Origin: Myxococcales bacterium | GTDB taxonomy: Bacteria; Myxococcota_A; Polyangia; Polyangiales; Polyangiaceae | Length of the DNA stretch: 64,000 nt | Assembly: GCA_016706225.1 (NCBI GenBank) | Contig: JADJKB010000005.1 | Coordinates: 434,001-498,000 of the forward strand | Direction: 5' to 3' | Shown here: in pieces, positions 9,762 through 18,188 of the stretch | Layout: each line of letters opens with the position of its first letter | How positions within the stretch are numbered: the first letter of the stretch is position 1 | Position numbers and translations under genes: made by a program | The notes under the pieces: generated by a model | What the model saw: the letters and a program-made list of their open reading frames with translations, nothing else | Told to the model about the DNA's origin: nothing | The model's database searches: none

Positions 9762-10646
9762 ATGACGACTGCTTGGGATCTTCGACTGGTCGGGCTGGCG
9801 ACGCTGGCCGCGCTAGCCGGCGTTTGTGTCGCGCCCGCGGCCGCGGCGGGCAAGAAGGAGTGTGCAGTGGCCTACGTCGAGGCCCAAAAACTCAAAGCGG
9901 AGAGCTCCTTCGTCAAGTCCCGCGAACAGCTGATCTTGTGCGCGAAGGACGAGTGTCTGGCGGCGGTCAAGAAAGACTGCGTGGCGTGGCTCGACGAGGT
10001 GAACGCCTCGATTCCTTCGTTCGTGATCGAAGCCAAGGGTCCGGATGGCAAAGAGACCTTCGACGTGAAGGTCAGCGTCGACGGTGAGGTGGTCGCCGAG
10101 AAGCTCGACGTGAAGGCGATCGAGGTCGACCCCGGCACCCACAAGCTGGTGCTCGAGTACGCCGGCGAGGCGCCGGTCGAGCAGGAGTTGATTCTGCGGC
10201 AGGGTCAGAAGAACAAGGTCATCGAGGTCAGCTTCGCCAAGAAGACCGCGGCGAAACCCGATGCCGTTGCCGAGCCCGACCCAACGCCCGAGCCGGACCC
10301 CAAGCTCGACACGTCGAAGAAACCACCGACCCTGAGCTACGTGCTCGGCGGTGTCGGTCTGGTCGCGCTGGTGGGCACGACCTACTTCTGGCTCGGGGCA
10401 AGCAGCGCCGAGAAGGATCTCGAAGACAAGAAGTGTGAGCCGAACTGCGATCAGGCTGACGTCGACTCGATCAAGAGCAAGCGTTTGATCGGGGACATCG
10501 CCCTGGGCGTGGGCGCCGCCTGCATCGGCGCCGCTGCGTATCTGTGGCTGGCCCCGAAGAAGAGCAGCGCACCGAAAGAGGCTGCGGCGCTCGACGTGCG
10601 CGTCGGTCCGGGCGGGGCCTGGGCCGGCTATTCCGGGAGCTTCTAG
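9762..10646 (+). CDS. Kinase-associated periplasmic/membrane protein (PEGA-like)
   Basis: This 294-residue protein has an N-terminal signal peptide (to about residue 28), a Cys-containing helical stretch (CAVAYVEAQ...LILCAKDECL...DCVAWLDEV), a beta domain with the pattern VSVDGEVVAEKLDVKAIEVDPGTHKL that resembles PEGA domains, an acidic Pro linker (DPTPEPDPK), and two hydrophobic helices near the end. I recognise this arrangement as one often found beside Hanks kinases in Polyangiales; the role is not established. The gene starts 1 bp after the kinase stop. An extracytoplasmic partner or sensor of the kinase is a plausible inference, not shown. Confidence 0.75.
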   Translation: MTTAWDLRLVGLATLAALAGVCVAPAAAAGKKECAVAYVEAQKLKAESSFVKSREQLILCAKDECLAAVKKDCVAWLDEVNASIPSFVIEAKGPDGKETFDVKVSVDGEVVAEKLDVKAIEVDPGTHKLVLEYAGEAPVEQELILRQGQKNKVIEVSFAKKTAAKPDAVAEPDPTPEPDPKLDTSKKPPTLSYVLGGVGLVALVGTTYFWLGASSAEKDLEDKKCEPNCDQADVDSIKSKRLIGDIALGVGAACIGAAAYLWLAPKKSSAPKEAAALDVRVGPGGAWAGYSGSF

Positions 10647-10652
10647 GCTCGA

Positions 10653-11270
<618 letters not shown>

Positions 11271-11362
11271 GGCGGGAGGCTCGCAGGGCAGCGGCACGGG
11301 GCGCAACGGATTTCGCCGTCACGCCCAGGGCCAGCACACGCCGCCGCGCCGCCCGGCGGGGG

Positions 11363-11701
11363 TCAGAGCTCGAGCAGCGCTTCCGGCGGTCGGCCGACGA
11401 CGGCCTTCTTGCCCTTCACGCCGATGGGTCGCTGCAGGAGCGTCGGGTGCTTGGCCATCAGTGCGATCAGCTGCGCCTCTGACTCCTTTCCAGTCAGGCC
11501 CGCAGTCTTGTACGCAGCGTCGTTCTTGCGCACGAGGTCAGCGGCTTTCATTCCGAGCAAACCGAGCACGCGCTCGAGCTCTGCCTTGCTCAACGGCTCC
11601 TCCGTGTACTCGCGGTACCGGAAGGCAATCTTCTTCTGCGTGAGCAAGGCGACCGCCTTGCGACAGGTGCTTCAAGTCTTCTTGCAGATGAGCTCCAGCA
11701 T
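11363..11701 (-). CDS. ArsC/Spx-family selenoprotein candidate (in-frame UGA = Sec10)
   Basis: Reading from ATG at 11701 gives MLELICKKT, then TGA at 11672-11674, then STCRKAVALL and an uninterrupted 103-residue continuation that is a typical ArsC/Spx/YffB thioredoxin-fold protein ending in LLQRPIGVKGKKAVVGRPPE. The total is 112 codons, the usual family length. The UGA stands exactly where the catalytic Cys of ArsC proteins lies, giving U10-S-T-C13, a UxxC redox motif. A hairpin at 11644-11661 meets bacterial SECIS rules and a strong AGGAGG precedes the start. Arsenate reductase-like selenoproteins are known from marine metagenomes. The alternative is a one-base pseudogene or sequencing error, but the hairpin and the position of UGA argue against it. 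The function, arsenate or thiol redox chemistry, is inferred from the family. Confidence 0.8.
11644..11661 (-). promoter_or_regulatory. Putative bacterial SECIS element in the ArsC-family mRNA
   Basis: On the minus strand the mRNA reads GCAAGGC-GGUC-GCCUUGC, a perfect 7-bp stem with a GGUC tetraloop. The loop begins 17 nt after the UGA at 11672-11674. Known bacterial SECIS elements have a short stem, a small loop with a G among its first two bases, and a UGA-to-loop distance of about 16-37 nt. All three hold here. Binding of SelB was not tested, and a GC-rich genome can produce chance hairpins. Confidence 0.7.
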
Positions 11702-11709
11702 GGTCGCGC

Positions 11710-11715
11710 CCTCCT
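11710..11715 (-). promoter_or_regulatory. Shine-Dalgarno site of the ArsC-family gene
   Basis: The minus strand reads AGGAGG, eight bases before ATG at 11701. This near-perfect site decides the start upstream of the UGA; the only start codon offered by a normal translation, the TTG at 11647, lies inside the protein fold and would remove the first strand and the active-site loop. Confidence 0.85.
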
Positions 11716-11795
11716 ACCATGGAGGTCCGGCGCCGCGAAGACACGACGCTTCAGCTCCAGGCGAGGGTGGTGTCCTCCACCGCGCACGCCCTGCC

Positions 11796-12407
11796 TCACT
11801 CCCCCTCCTTCGTCTCCTCCCTCAACCGAATCGGCCCGAACTTCTCCGGGTGCCGCGCCGTCGGTTTCTTCTGCTCGTAAAACGCGCGAATCGCGTCCAT
11901 GTCGGCGCGCACGTCGCCGGTCATCGTCAGCGCGGGACCGAAGCCGCCCTCCTTCTTGCCGTAGTCCAAGAAACCCGGGACGACCGGAACGCCCGCTTCC
12001 AGCGCGATCCGGTAGAAACCAGACTTCCAGTACTCGGTGCGGCCGCGAGTTCCCTCCGGTGGGATCGCCAGATAGAAGTCGTCGAGGCGCGCGAACTCCT
12101 CCGCCATCTGTCCCACCATGCCGTTCGCACGGGTGCGATCGACGGGCACCCCACCGACGCCTCGAATCAAGTAACCGATCGGTGGCTTGACCCAGGCGTC
12201 CTTGACCATCCACTTGATGGTCATGCCCACCGATTTCGCCAGCAGCACCAGGAGCAGGCCATCCATGTTGTCGGTGTGCGGTGTTGCCAGGCACACGGCG
12301 CGGCGCGGCTCGGGGATCTCGCCGACGAACCGCCAGCCGCCGAGCGCCCGGAGAGCGGCGCGGGCGCCGCGAGCCGAAAGGGAACTATGATCACCTCGGG
12401 TCGTCAT
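11796..12407 (-). CDS. PlsC-like 1-acylglycerol-phosphate acyltransferase
   Basis: This 203-residue protein has the two defining acyltransferase motifs: H44-T-D-N-M-D49 (HX4D, catalytic) and PPEGTR at residues 116-121 (glycerol-phosphate binding). It matches the short family that transfers an acyl chain to lysophosphatidate or related acceptors at the membrane. A later Gly-rich segment (VPVVPGFLDYGKKEGG) is also typical. The protein has no clear signal peptide. It is transcribed in the same direction as the ArsC-family gene 94 bp downstream; cotranscription is possible but a functional link is not evident. The acyl acceptor cannot be told from sequence alone. Confidence 0.85.
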   Translation of the reverse strand: MTTRGDHSSLSARGARAALRALGGWRFVGEIPEPRRAVCLATPHTDNMDGLLLVLLAKSVGMTIKWMVKDAWVKPPIGYLIRGVGGVPVDRTRANGMVGQMAEEFARLDDFYLAIPPEGTRGRTEYWKSGFYRIALEAGVPVVPGFLDYGKKEGGFGPALTMTGDVRADMDAIRAFYEQKKPTARHPEKFGPIRLREETKEGE

Positions 12408-12611
12408 GACGTCGATGCGGCTTACTCGATCGGCGCGCGGGCTTCACGCCTGTCCGTCAGCCGGCGGACCATGTGCGCCCATGGGCACGGCATAGCGACT
12501 CGTTGCTCGCCTCGCTCCAGAGTGCTAAGTGGGCGCCACTTTTCCGCCCGGGGCCGGGCAGAACGAGCGGACGGGCTCCCCCGCGGAGCGGTCGCTCTTG
12601 GAGAACGACCC

Positions 12612-15308
12612 GTGACCAGAGCCTACGCATTTTCGTTGGTGTTCATTTCGGCGAGCCTCGCCTTCTCCTGTGCCGAGAGCGACGGCGGTTCGGGTGGAGC
12701 GGGCGTGTGTGGTGACGGCAAGCTCACCGGCACCGAGCTTTGCGACGGGACCGACTTTGGCGGCCGAACCTGCGCCAGCGAAGGGTTCAAGTCCGGCTTG
12801 CTCATCTGCACGCCGACCTGCACCGTGGAGAAGGCGGGTTGCTGCAACGATCAGTGCGTCAACGTCGACGACACCTCGTGCGAGGGCAGCAAGCTGATGA
12901 AGTGTGCGCAGTCGGCGGGCGGCTGCCGGCTCTTGGTCGAGGCCGAGGACTGCGGGAAGGCAGGCAAGACCTGTGAGAGCTCCGGCGGCAGTGCGGTGTG
13001 CAAGAGCAGCAGCTGCCAGGATGCGTGTCCCACCATCAACAAGACGCAGTGCAACGGCACTGCCATCGAGTTCTGCGCGCAGGGCCCCGATGGGTGCAAA
13101 CTCTGGGCACAGTCCAGCGATTGCGCCGACAAGAGCCAGGCGTGTGACGACTCGAGCGGCACGGCTGCTTGTTCGGGTACCTGTGTCGACCCGTGCAAGG
13201 TGGGTCAGGTGCAGTGCAGCGGAAACGTACTGCAAGAGTGCGGCACGATTGCTGGTGGCTGCCTGGGCTGGGTGACCAAGACCGATTGTGCGTCGTCGGG
13301 CGGCATCTGCGCGACCACCACGGGCACCGCAGCGTGTGAGTCCGGTTGTCCGGCCAAGTGCCAGAAGGACGGACTTCAGATCTGCATGAACAACTCGGTG
13401 CAGACCTGCAGCAAGGGCACCAACGGCTGCCTGGACTGGGTGAAGACCCAGGACTGCGGCAGTCTCTTGTGCAAGCTGGCCGCAGGCGGTACCGCCAAGT
13501 GCGAGGGGGTCTGCTCGACTCCCTGTCCGACCCTGTCAGCCAAACAGTGCAACGCCAACGTCGTCGAGGAGTGCCAGGCGGCGGCGGGCGGCTGCCAGGA
13601 GTGGAAGGTCACCCAAACCTGTCCGATCGGCCAGGCGTGTGATCCAACCGGCGGCGCGTTCACCTGCAAGACCGCTCCCCCGACCGGCGAAGACTGCGGT
13701 CACGTGATCGTCGTGCAGAAGGGCGCCAACACCATCAACTGGACGGCCAGCAAGAACGACTACCTGAGCACCACCCCGTCGTGCTCGTGGGCGGACGCCG
13801 ACGGTCCCGACATCGTGCTCGTCTACCAGCCGACCTTCACGGGTACCGTCGACTTCACCTTCGAGAAACCGATCGACACTCGCTGGATGGCCGTCGTTGC
13901 CAGCGGGTCGTGCGGGAACCTGTCGTCGCAGCTTTCGTGCGTCTCGGAGTACAGCGACCCCTCCATGGGCGACAGCTTCTCCGTCACCGCCGGCACCACG
14001 TACTTCTTTTACGTCGCCGACACCAACAGCGGAACGGCGCCGCTGTCGAACCCGCTGAAGCTGCAGCTCACGGAGATCAACTGCAGCACCTTCAGCGCGG
14101 GTGCCGTGACCATGGTTCCGGCGAACGGCGCCACCACGAGCTCGCTCAAACAGAAGCTCCAGGTGACGTTCGAGACCGCCGTGAACACGACGGCCGGCAG
14201 CGTGAAGCTCACCGGCAACAAGGGCACGAACCTCACGTACAACGTCGCGACGGCGACCGAGGTCAGCTTCTCGACGGACGACAAGACCATGACCATCGAG
14301 GCCGCGGCACCATTCCCCGCGGGTGAGGTCATCAGCGTCAGCTGGACGGGCCTGAACGACGCCAAGTGCAGCAAGCCACTCAAGGCGGCAGCCTGGACGT
14401 TCACCGTGGTCACGCCGCCCTGCGCGCCCGGAACCGCCGGCATGGTCGGTTCCACGCTGACCAAGCTCCCGAGCGGCACCGGCTCGAGTTACCCGTCGGT
14501 GTACTACGTCGTCCCGGACAAGAACCCGACCGGCTTCGTGTACTTCGGCGGCTCCTCGGAGCTCTGGCGCATGCCAAAGGCGGGCGGCGCGGGCGTGGAA
14601 ATCACCGCAACGGCCGGGCTCTCGTCGCCACATCTCGGCTACGACATGGTGGTCAACGGCAACGACATCTTCACCGTCGAGTCCAAGTCGACCGGCACCA
14701 CCGGCTTCGTCTGGCGCATCTCCAAGGACGCGGGCCAGAGCTTCGGCATCACCGACTTCGCGACCTTCCCTTCGACCCCCCTCGACACGTTCGACTCGGC
14801 CAACCTGTACAAGGGCCGCATCTACATGGTGACGAACGAGTCCTCGTCGTCGAGTGATCCGACGCAGATCTGGTCGGTCGACGCCGCGGCGACCGCGCCA
14901 GCGACGGCCAAGCTCGAGGCGAGCGTCCCGGGTGAGGCGTACTGCATGGGCATCGCCGTCGACGATCAGAACTACTACCTGACCTGCGGCGACAACGACC
15001 GCCTGATCCGCGTGAACCGCACGACCTCGGCGGTCACCCTGCTCACCAATTCGCTCGATCTGTCGGCGACCCAGAACTACCTGCACGCCAAGGACACCAC
15101 CGGCGACGGCATCGCGGACTACCTCTACTTCAAGGCCGCCGACGACATCGTGTACTTCACCTGCAACCCGGCCGGTGCGACTCCCTACAGCGACGTGCTC
15201 GCGTCGTATGGCAGTGGCTACGGCAGCTACGGGCTCGGTCTGGACGCCGCCGCCAACACGCTCTACGCCTGGGACGACGCGACTTACGATCTGGTCGTCA
15301 TCAAGTGA
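12612..15308 (+). CDS. Cys-rich repeat lipoprotein with Ig-like and propeller-like regions
   Basis: This 898-residue lipoprotein starts at GTG 12612, preceded by GGAGAA; the lipobox is LAFSC. After a 'GDGKLTGTELCDG' Cys segment of the myxobacterial repeat type, five to six tandem units of about 50 residues follow, each with C-x-C and GGCxxW or GGCxLL (residues about 75-355). Residues about 360-480 resemble a PPC-like beta domain, residues about 490-600 a bacterial Ig-like (SbsA type) domain (MVPANGATTSSL...VTF), and the C-terminus a beta-propeller-like region with FGGSSELWRMP and IWSVDAAA motifs. The long opening upstream to 11103 is antisense to the acyltransferase and ArsC genes. The role is unknown; surface display is inferred. 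Confidence 0.8.
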   Translation: MTRAYAFSLVFISASLAFSCAESDGGSGGAGVCGDGKLTGTELCDGTDFGGRTCASEGFKSGLLICTPTCTVEKAGCCNDQCVNVDDTSCEGSKLMKCAQSAGGCRLLVEAEDCGKAGKTCESSGGSAVCKSSSCQDACPTINKTQCNGTAIEFCAQGPDGCKLWAQSSDCADKSQACDDSSGTAACSGTCVDPCKVGQVQCSGNVLQECGTIAGGCLGWVTKTDCASSGGICATTTGTAACESGCPAKCQKDGLQICMNNSVQTCSKGTNGCLDWVKTQDCGSLLCKLAAGGTAKCEGVCSTPCPTLSAKQCNANVVEECQAAAGGCQEWKVTQTCPIGQACDPTGGAFTCKTAPPTGEDCGHVIVVQKGANTINWTASKNDYLSTTPSCSWADADGPDIVLVYQPTFTGTVDFTFEKPIDTRWMAVVASGSCGNLSSQLSCVSEYSDPSMGDSFSVTAGTTYFFYVADTNSGTAPLSNPLKLQLTEINCSTFSAGAVTMVPANGATTSSLKQKLQVTFETAVNTTAGSVKLTGNKGTNLTYNVATATEVSFSTDDKTMTIEAAAPFPAGEVISVSWTGLNDAKCSKPLKAAAWTFTVVTPPCAPGTAGMVGSTLTKLPSGTGSSYPSVYYVVPDKNPTGFVYFGGSSELWRMPKAGGAGVEITATAGLSSPHLGYDMVVNGNDIFTVESKSTGTTGFVWRISKDAGQSFGITDFATFPSTPLDTFDSANLYKGRIYMVTNESSSSSDPTQIWSVDAAATAPATAKLEASVPGEAYCMGIAVDDQNYYLTCGDNDRLIRVNRTTSAVTLLTNSLDLSATQNYLHAKDTTGDGIADYLYFKAADDIVYFTCNPAGATPYSDVLASYGSGYGSYGLGLDAAANTLYAWDDATYDLVVIK

Positions 15309-15637
15309 CCCGCGCCGTCGCACGGCTTCCCCTGGTCGAGCTCCGAGCCAAGGGGCTGTGTCGTGTCGAGTATCCGCCCTACGACGTATGTGTAGCTTTG
15401 GTGGAGGGCCAACCCTTTGCCATCGAGGACGGCTGCAACCACGCCGGCGCGAGCCTGTCCGAGGGGCATCAAGACGGGGAGACCATCACCTGCCCGATGC
15501 ACGGCTACGTGTTCTCCTTGAAGACCGGCGAGCTCCTGGCGCCCCTGGGTTTGTGCGGAGATCAGCGGCGTTTTGCCTGCCGCGTCGAGGGGGACGAGGT
15601 GGTGATCGAGGACACCTTCGAGCTCGAGGTGCGCTGA
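15305..15637 (+). CDS. Rieske 2Fe-2S ferredoxin
   Basis: This 110-residue single-domain protein carries the two Rieske cluster motifs: C44-N-H46 and C63-P-M-H66, within CNHAGASLSEG and CPMHGYVF. Such small soluble Rieske proteins act as electron carriers for oxygenases or as NirD-like subunits; no oxygenase lies next to it, so the partner is unknown. The start GTG overlaps the stop of the preceding lipoprotein (GTGA), a translational coupling. The protein lacks a signal peptide and should be cytoplasmic. Confidence 0.9.
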   Translation: MTRAVARLPLVELRAKGLCRVEYPPYDVCVALVEGQPFAIEDGCNHAGASLSEGHQDGETITCPMHGYVFSLKTGELLAPLGLCGDQRRFACRVEGDEVVIEDTFELEVR

Positions 15638-15686
15638 CGGGGCTTGCACCCCGGCGGCTGCCTGGCTCACGCTTCTCGCGTTCGAC

Positions 15687-17624
15687 ATGCGAAGACCTTG
15701 GCTCCCGGTGCTCGCCGCGCTGCTCTCGACGGTCGCAGGTTCGGCTGGGGCGACGCCCATCCCGCCCTACGCCGAGCTGCTCGCACAGCGTCGGGTCGAG
15801 CCGTCCGCCTGGGCGCCGGGGCTTTCGTTCCCGAAGCCGCTCTCGTCGCCGCTCTACGTGAGCACTCGTGTGCTCTCGATCGACACGAAGCTCGACTTGG
15901 TTCCGAGCACAGGTGTGCTCCAGGGCCACGTGGACGTGAAGGTCGAGGCGCTGTCATCGGTGGGACAGCTGTCCCTCTTGCTGGACGTCGGGCTGACGGC
16001 AACGGCCGCCTCGGCCAGCGGAAAATCCATCGGGATCACCAACCAGGCCTACCAGGGTTACACTCTGGCTACATTCGACCTGAGCCCGGCGCTGGCTCAA
16101 GGCGAAGTGGCCAGCATCAGTGTCGACTACTCCGGCACCTTGGCCTGCGGGGGCGGAACTTGTCATGCCGGCTCACCCCTGGCGTACCTGGCCGAGAACG
16201 GTCCGATCCCCGGCGTCTACGATCAGGACAACCTAGGCGGCTACAACGCCTGGGGCGCCAGTCGTTCGGTGGAGATCTCGGTCGCGGACGGTGTCGACGT
16301 GGTGGCCAGCGGGGATCTGAAGTCGAAACAGAGCGCCGGGGGCAAGACCACCTCGCGCTGGGAGATCCCGGGCTTTCAGAGCTACGGCGGCAACATCGTC
16401 ATGCTCGGCGCGCTGGCCGAGACCCCCGTGTCGGGCGTGAGTCTGCCGACCCGAGTCGTCACCACCGCGGCGGGGCCGAAGTACACCGCCGAGTGGACCG
16501 GCTGGATGAAGAACATCCTGCCGTTCATCGACGCGCAGTCCGGGCAAAAGCTGCCCTACGCCGAGCTCAAGGTGTTCAAGCTGCCGACGGGCTGGCTGAA
16601 CATCTTCCGCGGCACCGCGGGTTTCGGGCTGACCCTGCTCAGCGAAGACTACGCCAGCGGCAATCCGCAGTATTTCGAGGAGACCCTGGCCCACGAGAAC
16701 TCCCACCAGTGGTGGGGGGTGTTGGTCTCGCCAACGGACGTGCTCACCACCCGCTGGCTGGTCGAGGGTCTCGCCACGTTGAGTCAGATCGACTACTCGG
16801 CGAAGTTCCACCACGCCGACGTGCCGCGCGACGAGTACCTGGCCCGGCGGTATCGCGAGCACTGGATGCTGGTGAAGTACCTCGGCGATCCCAGCTTGCC
16901 GCTCGTGGTGGGCTCGCAGCAGGAGATCCCCCAGGACTCCATCGGCAATACGCTGTGGGCCTACATTCGCTCGTCGGCGTTTCTCGAGTACCTGCGCGTC
17001 GTGGTCGGAGACGACGTCTTTGCTTCCGTGCTGCGCTCGTGGGCCAAGGACTGCGCCAAGCAGCTGTGTGACACCGCCGACTTCTTGGCACTGATCGAGA
17101 AGGAGAGCGGTCAAGATTTCGACCCCGTGTTTGCCCAGTGGGTCTACGCCGGCACCGCGGCCGAGCCGCGCATCGCGTTCAGTCAGGCGGGCGGCGCGCT
17201 CGCGGTCACCGCGGCGAACATCGATGCTCTGGTCGTTCCCCTCGAGCTCATCATCGAGCTCGAAGACGGGACGCTGAAGAAGCAGAGTGTGCGCTTCGAG
17301 GGTGGTAAGGCGCTGACGCTGCCGGTCACCGGCACGGTGCGCCGGGTCCGGCCGAATCCGCGGCAAGACGGCGTTATATGGAGCCGCTCGGCGGTGGACG
17401 GCGACGTAGATTTCGACGGCGAGGTCGACGGGTTGGACGTCATCCACTGCGCCTGGCGCCTCGGGCGGGTCGCCGATCCGAGTCAGCCGGGCGGGGAGGG
17501 GATCTGGTCGTCGGATCTGGACTTCGATCCCCGCTGCGACGCCGACGGAAATGGCAGCATCGGCGACTCGGATATCACGTTCGTCACCCAAGCCTTCTCG
17601 GGTCCAGTGAAAGGCGGTGGCTGA
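15687..17624 (+). CDS. Secreted M1-like metallopeptidase with C-terminal dockerin-like domain
   Basis: This 645-residue protein has a signal peptide (about residues 1-22), a gluzincin domain with zinc motif H336-E-N-S-H340 and a third ligand E360 in WLVEG, and a C-terminal dockerin-like region (about 570-640). The last contains two calcium-loop motifs, DVDFDGEVDGLD and DADGNGSIGDSD, spaced like duplicated F-hands in a type I dockerin. The interval H340 to E360 has 19 intervening residues where classical M1 enzymes have 18, so this is a divergent member. The stop overlaps the start of a lipoprotein carrying a cohesin-like domain, which suggests the peptidase is docked at the cell surface. Substrates are unknown. 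Confidence 0.82.
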   Translation: MRRPWLPVLAALLSTVAGSAGATPIPPYAELLAQRRVEPSAWAPGLSFPKPLSSPLYVSTRVLSIDTKLDLVPSTGVLQGHVDVKVEALSSVGQLSLLLDVGLTATAASASGKSIGITNQAYQGYTLATFDLSPALAQGEVASISVDYSGTLACGGGTCHAGSPLAYLAENGPIPGVYDQDNLGGYNAWGASRSVEISVADGVDVVASGDLKSKQSAGGKTTSRWEIPGFQSYGGNIVMLGALAETPVSGVSLPTRVVTTAAGPKYTAEWTGWMKNILPFIDAQSGQKLPYAELKVFKLPTGWLNIFRGTAGFGLTLLSEDYASGNPQYFEETLAHENSHQWWGVLVSPTDVLTTRWLVEGLATLSQIDYSAKFHHADVPRDEYLARRYREHWMLVKYLGDPSLPLVVGSQQEIPQDSIGNTLWAYIRSSAFLEYLRVVVGDDVFASVLRSWAKDCAKQLCDTADFLALIEKESGQDFDPVFAQWVYAGTAAEPRIAFSQAGGALAVTAANIDALVVPLELIIELEDGTLKKQSVRFEGGKALTLPVTGTVRRVRPNPRQDGVIWSRSAVDGDVDFDGEVDGLDVIHCAWRLGRVADPSQPGGEGIWSSDLDFDPRCDADGNGSIGDSDITFVTQAFSGPVKGGG

Positions 17625-18163
17625 TGAAGAACCGCTGGCTCATCGCGTTTGCGATTGCGCTCGTTGCCTGTTCCTCCGACGACGGCGGCGGCGGTAGCGC
17701 GAAGCCCAAGCCCAAGGAGACTTTCGTCTTCGAACCCGCCGCGACGCCTGCCGGTACCTCGGTGACGCTGCGCCAGAAGGAGCTGACCTCCGAGCGTCTG
17801 GTGCTCGAGCTCGTTGGACACTCCGTCAGTGAGCTCTACGGCGTCGCGTTTCGGCTGAGCTACGACTCGAGCGTGCTCGGCTTCGACAAGCTCGAGGCTT
17901 CGTCGGTTTGGTCCGGCTCGCCGCCGGTCACGTTGGGCGTGGTCAAGACCCCCGGTGTGCTCGTTGCGACCGTGACCGAGAAGGGAAAGGCGGCCGGCGT
18001 TGCTGGGAGTGAGGTGGTCCTCGGCCAGCTCAGCTTCAACTTCGTCGCGGGTCAAAAACCGGCCAGCCTCGAGTTCCGCGCAAATCGCAGCGCCGTCGTC
18101 GGCACCGACGGGCGCGAGCTGGCGAAGGTCGGCTGGGCCGGCGGGGCGCTGGTTCAGAAGTGA
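17624..18163 (+). CDS. Cohesin-like domain lipoprotein
   Basis: This 179-residue protein has a signal peptide ending in lipobox ALVAC, an acidic Gly-rich spacer, then one beta-rich domain (about residues 40-175) with the pattern 'LYGVAFRLSYDSSVLGFDKLE ... LGQLSFNF', the shape of a cohesin (nine-stranded jelly roll) fold. Cohesins bind dockerins. Its ATG overlaps the stop of the dockerin-bearing peptidase gene (ATGA), so the two are made together. An outer-membrane-anchored cohesin holding a secreted dockerin enzyme is the simple inference. Sequence similarity is at the pattern level, so the fold should be confirmed by structure prediction. Confidence 0.7.
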   Translation: MKNRWLIAFAIALVACSSDDGGGGSAKPKPKETFVFEPAATPAGTSVTLRQKELTSERLVLELVGHSVSELYGVAFRLSYDSSVLGFDKLEASSVWSGSPPVTLGVVKTPGVLVATVTEKGKAAGVAGSEVVLGQLSFNFVAGQKPASLEFRANRSAVVGTDGRELAKVGWAGGALVQK

Positions 18164-18188
18164 CGTCGCGCGCTGAGTGAGCACGAGC

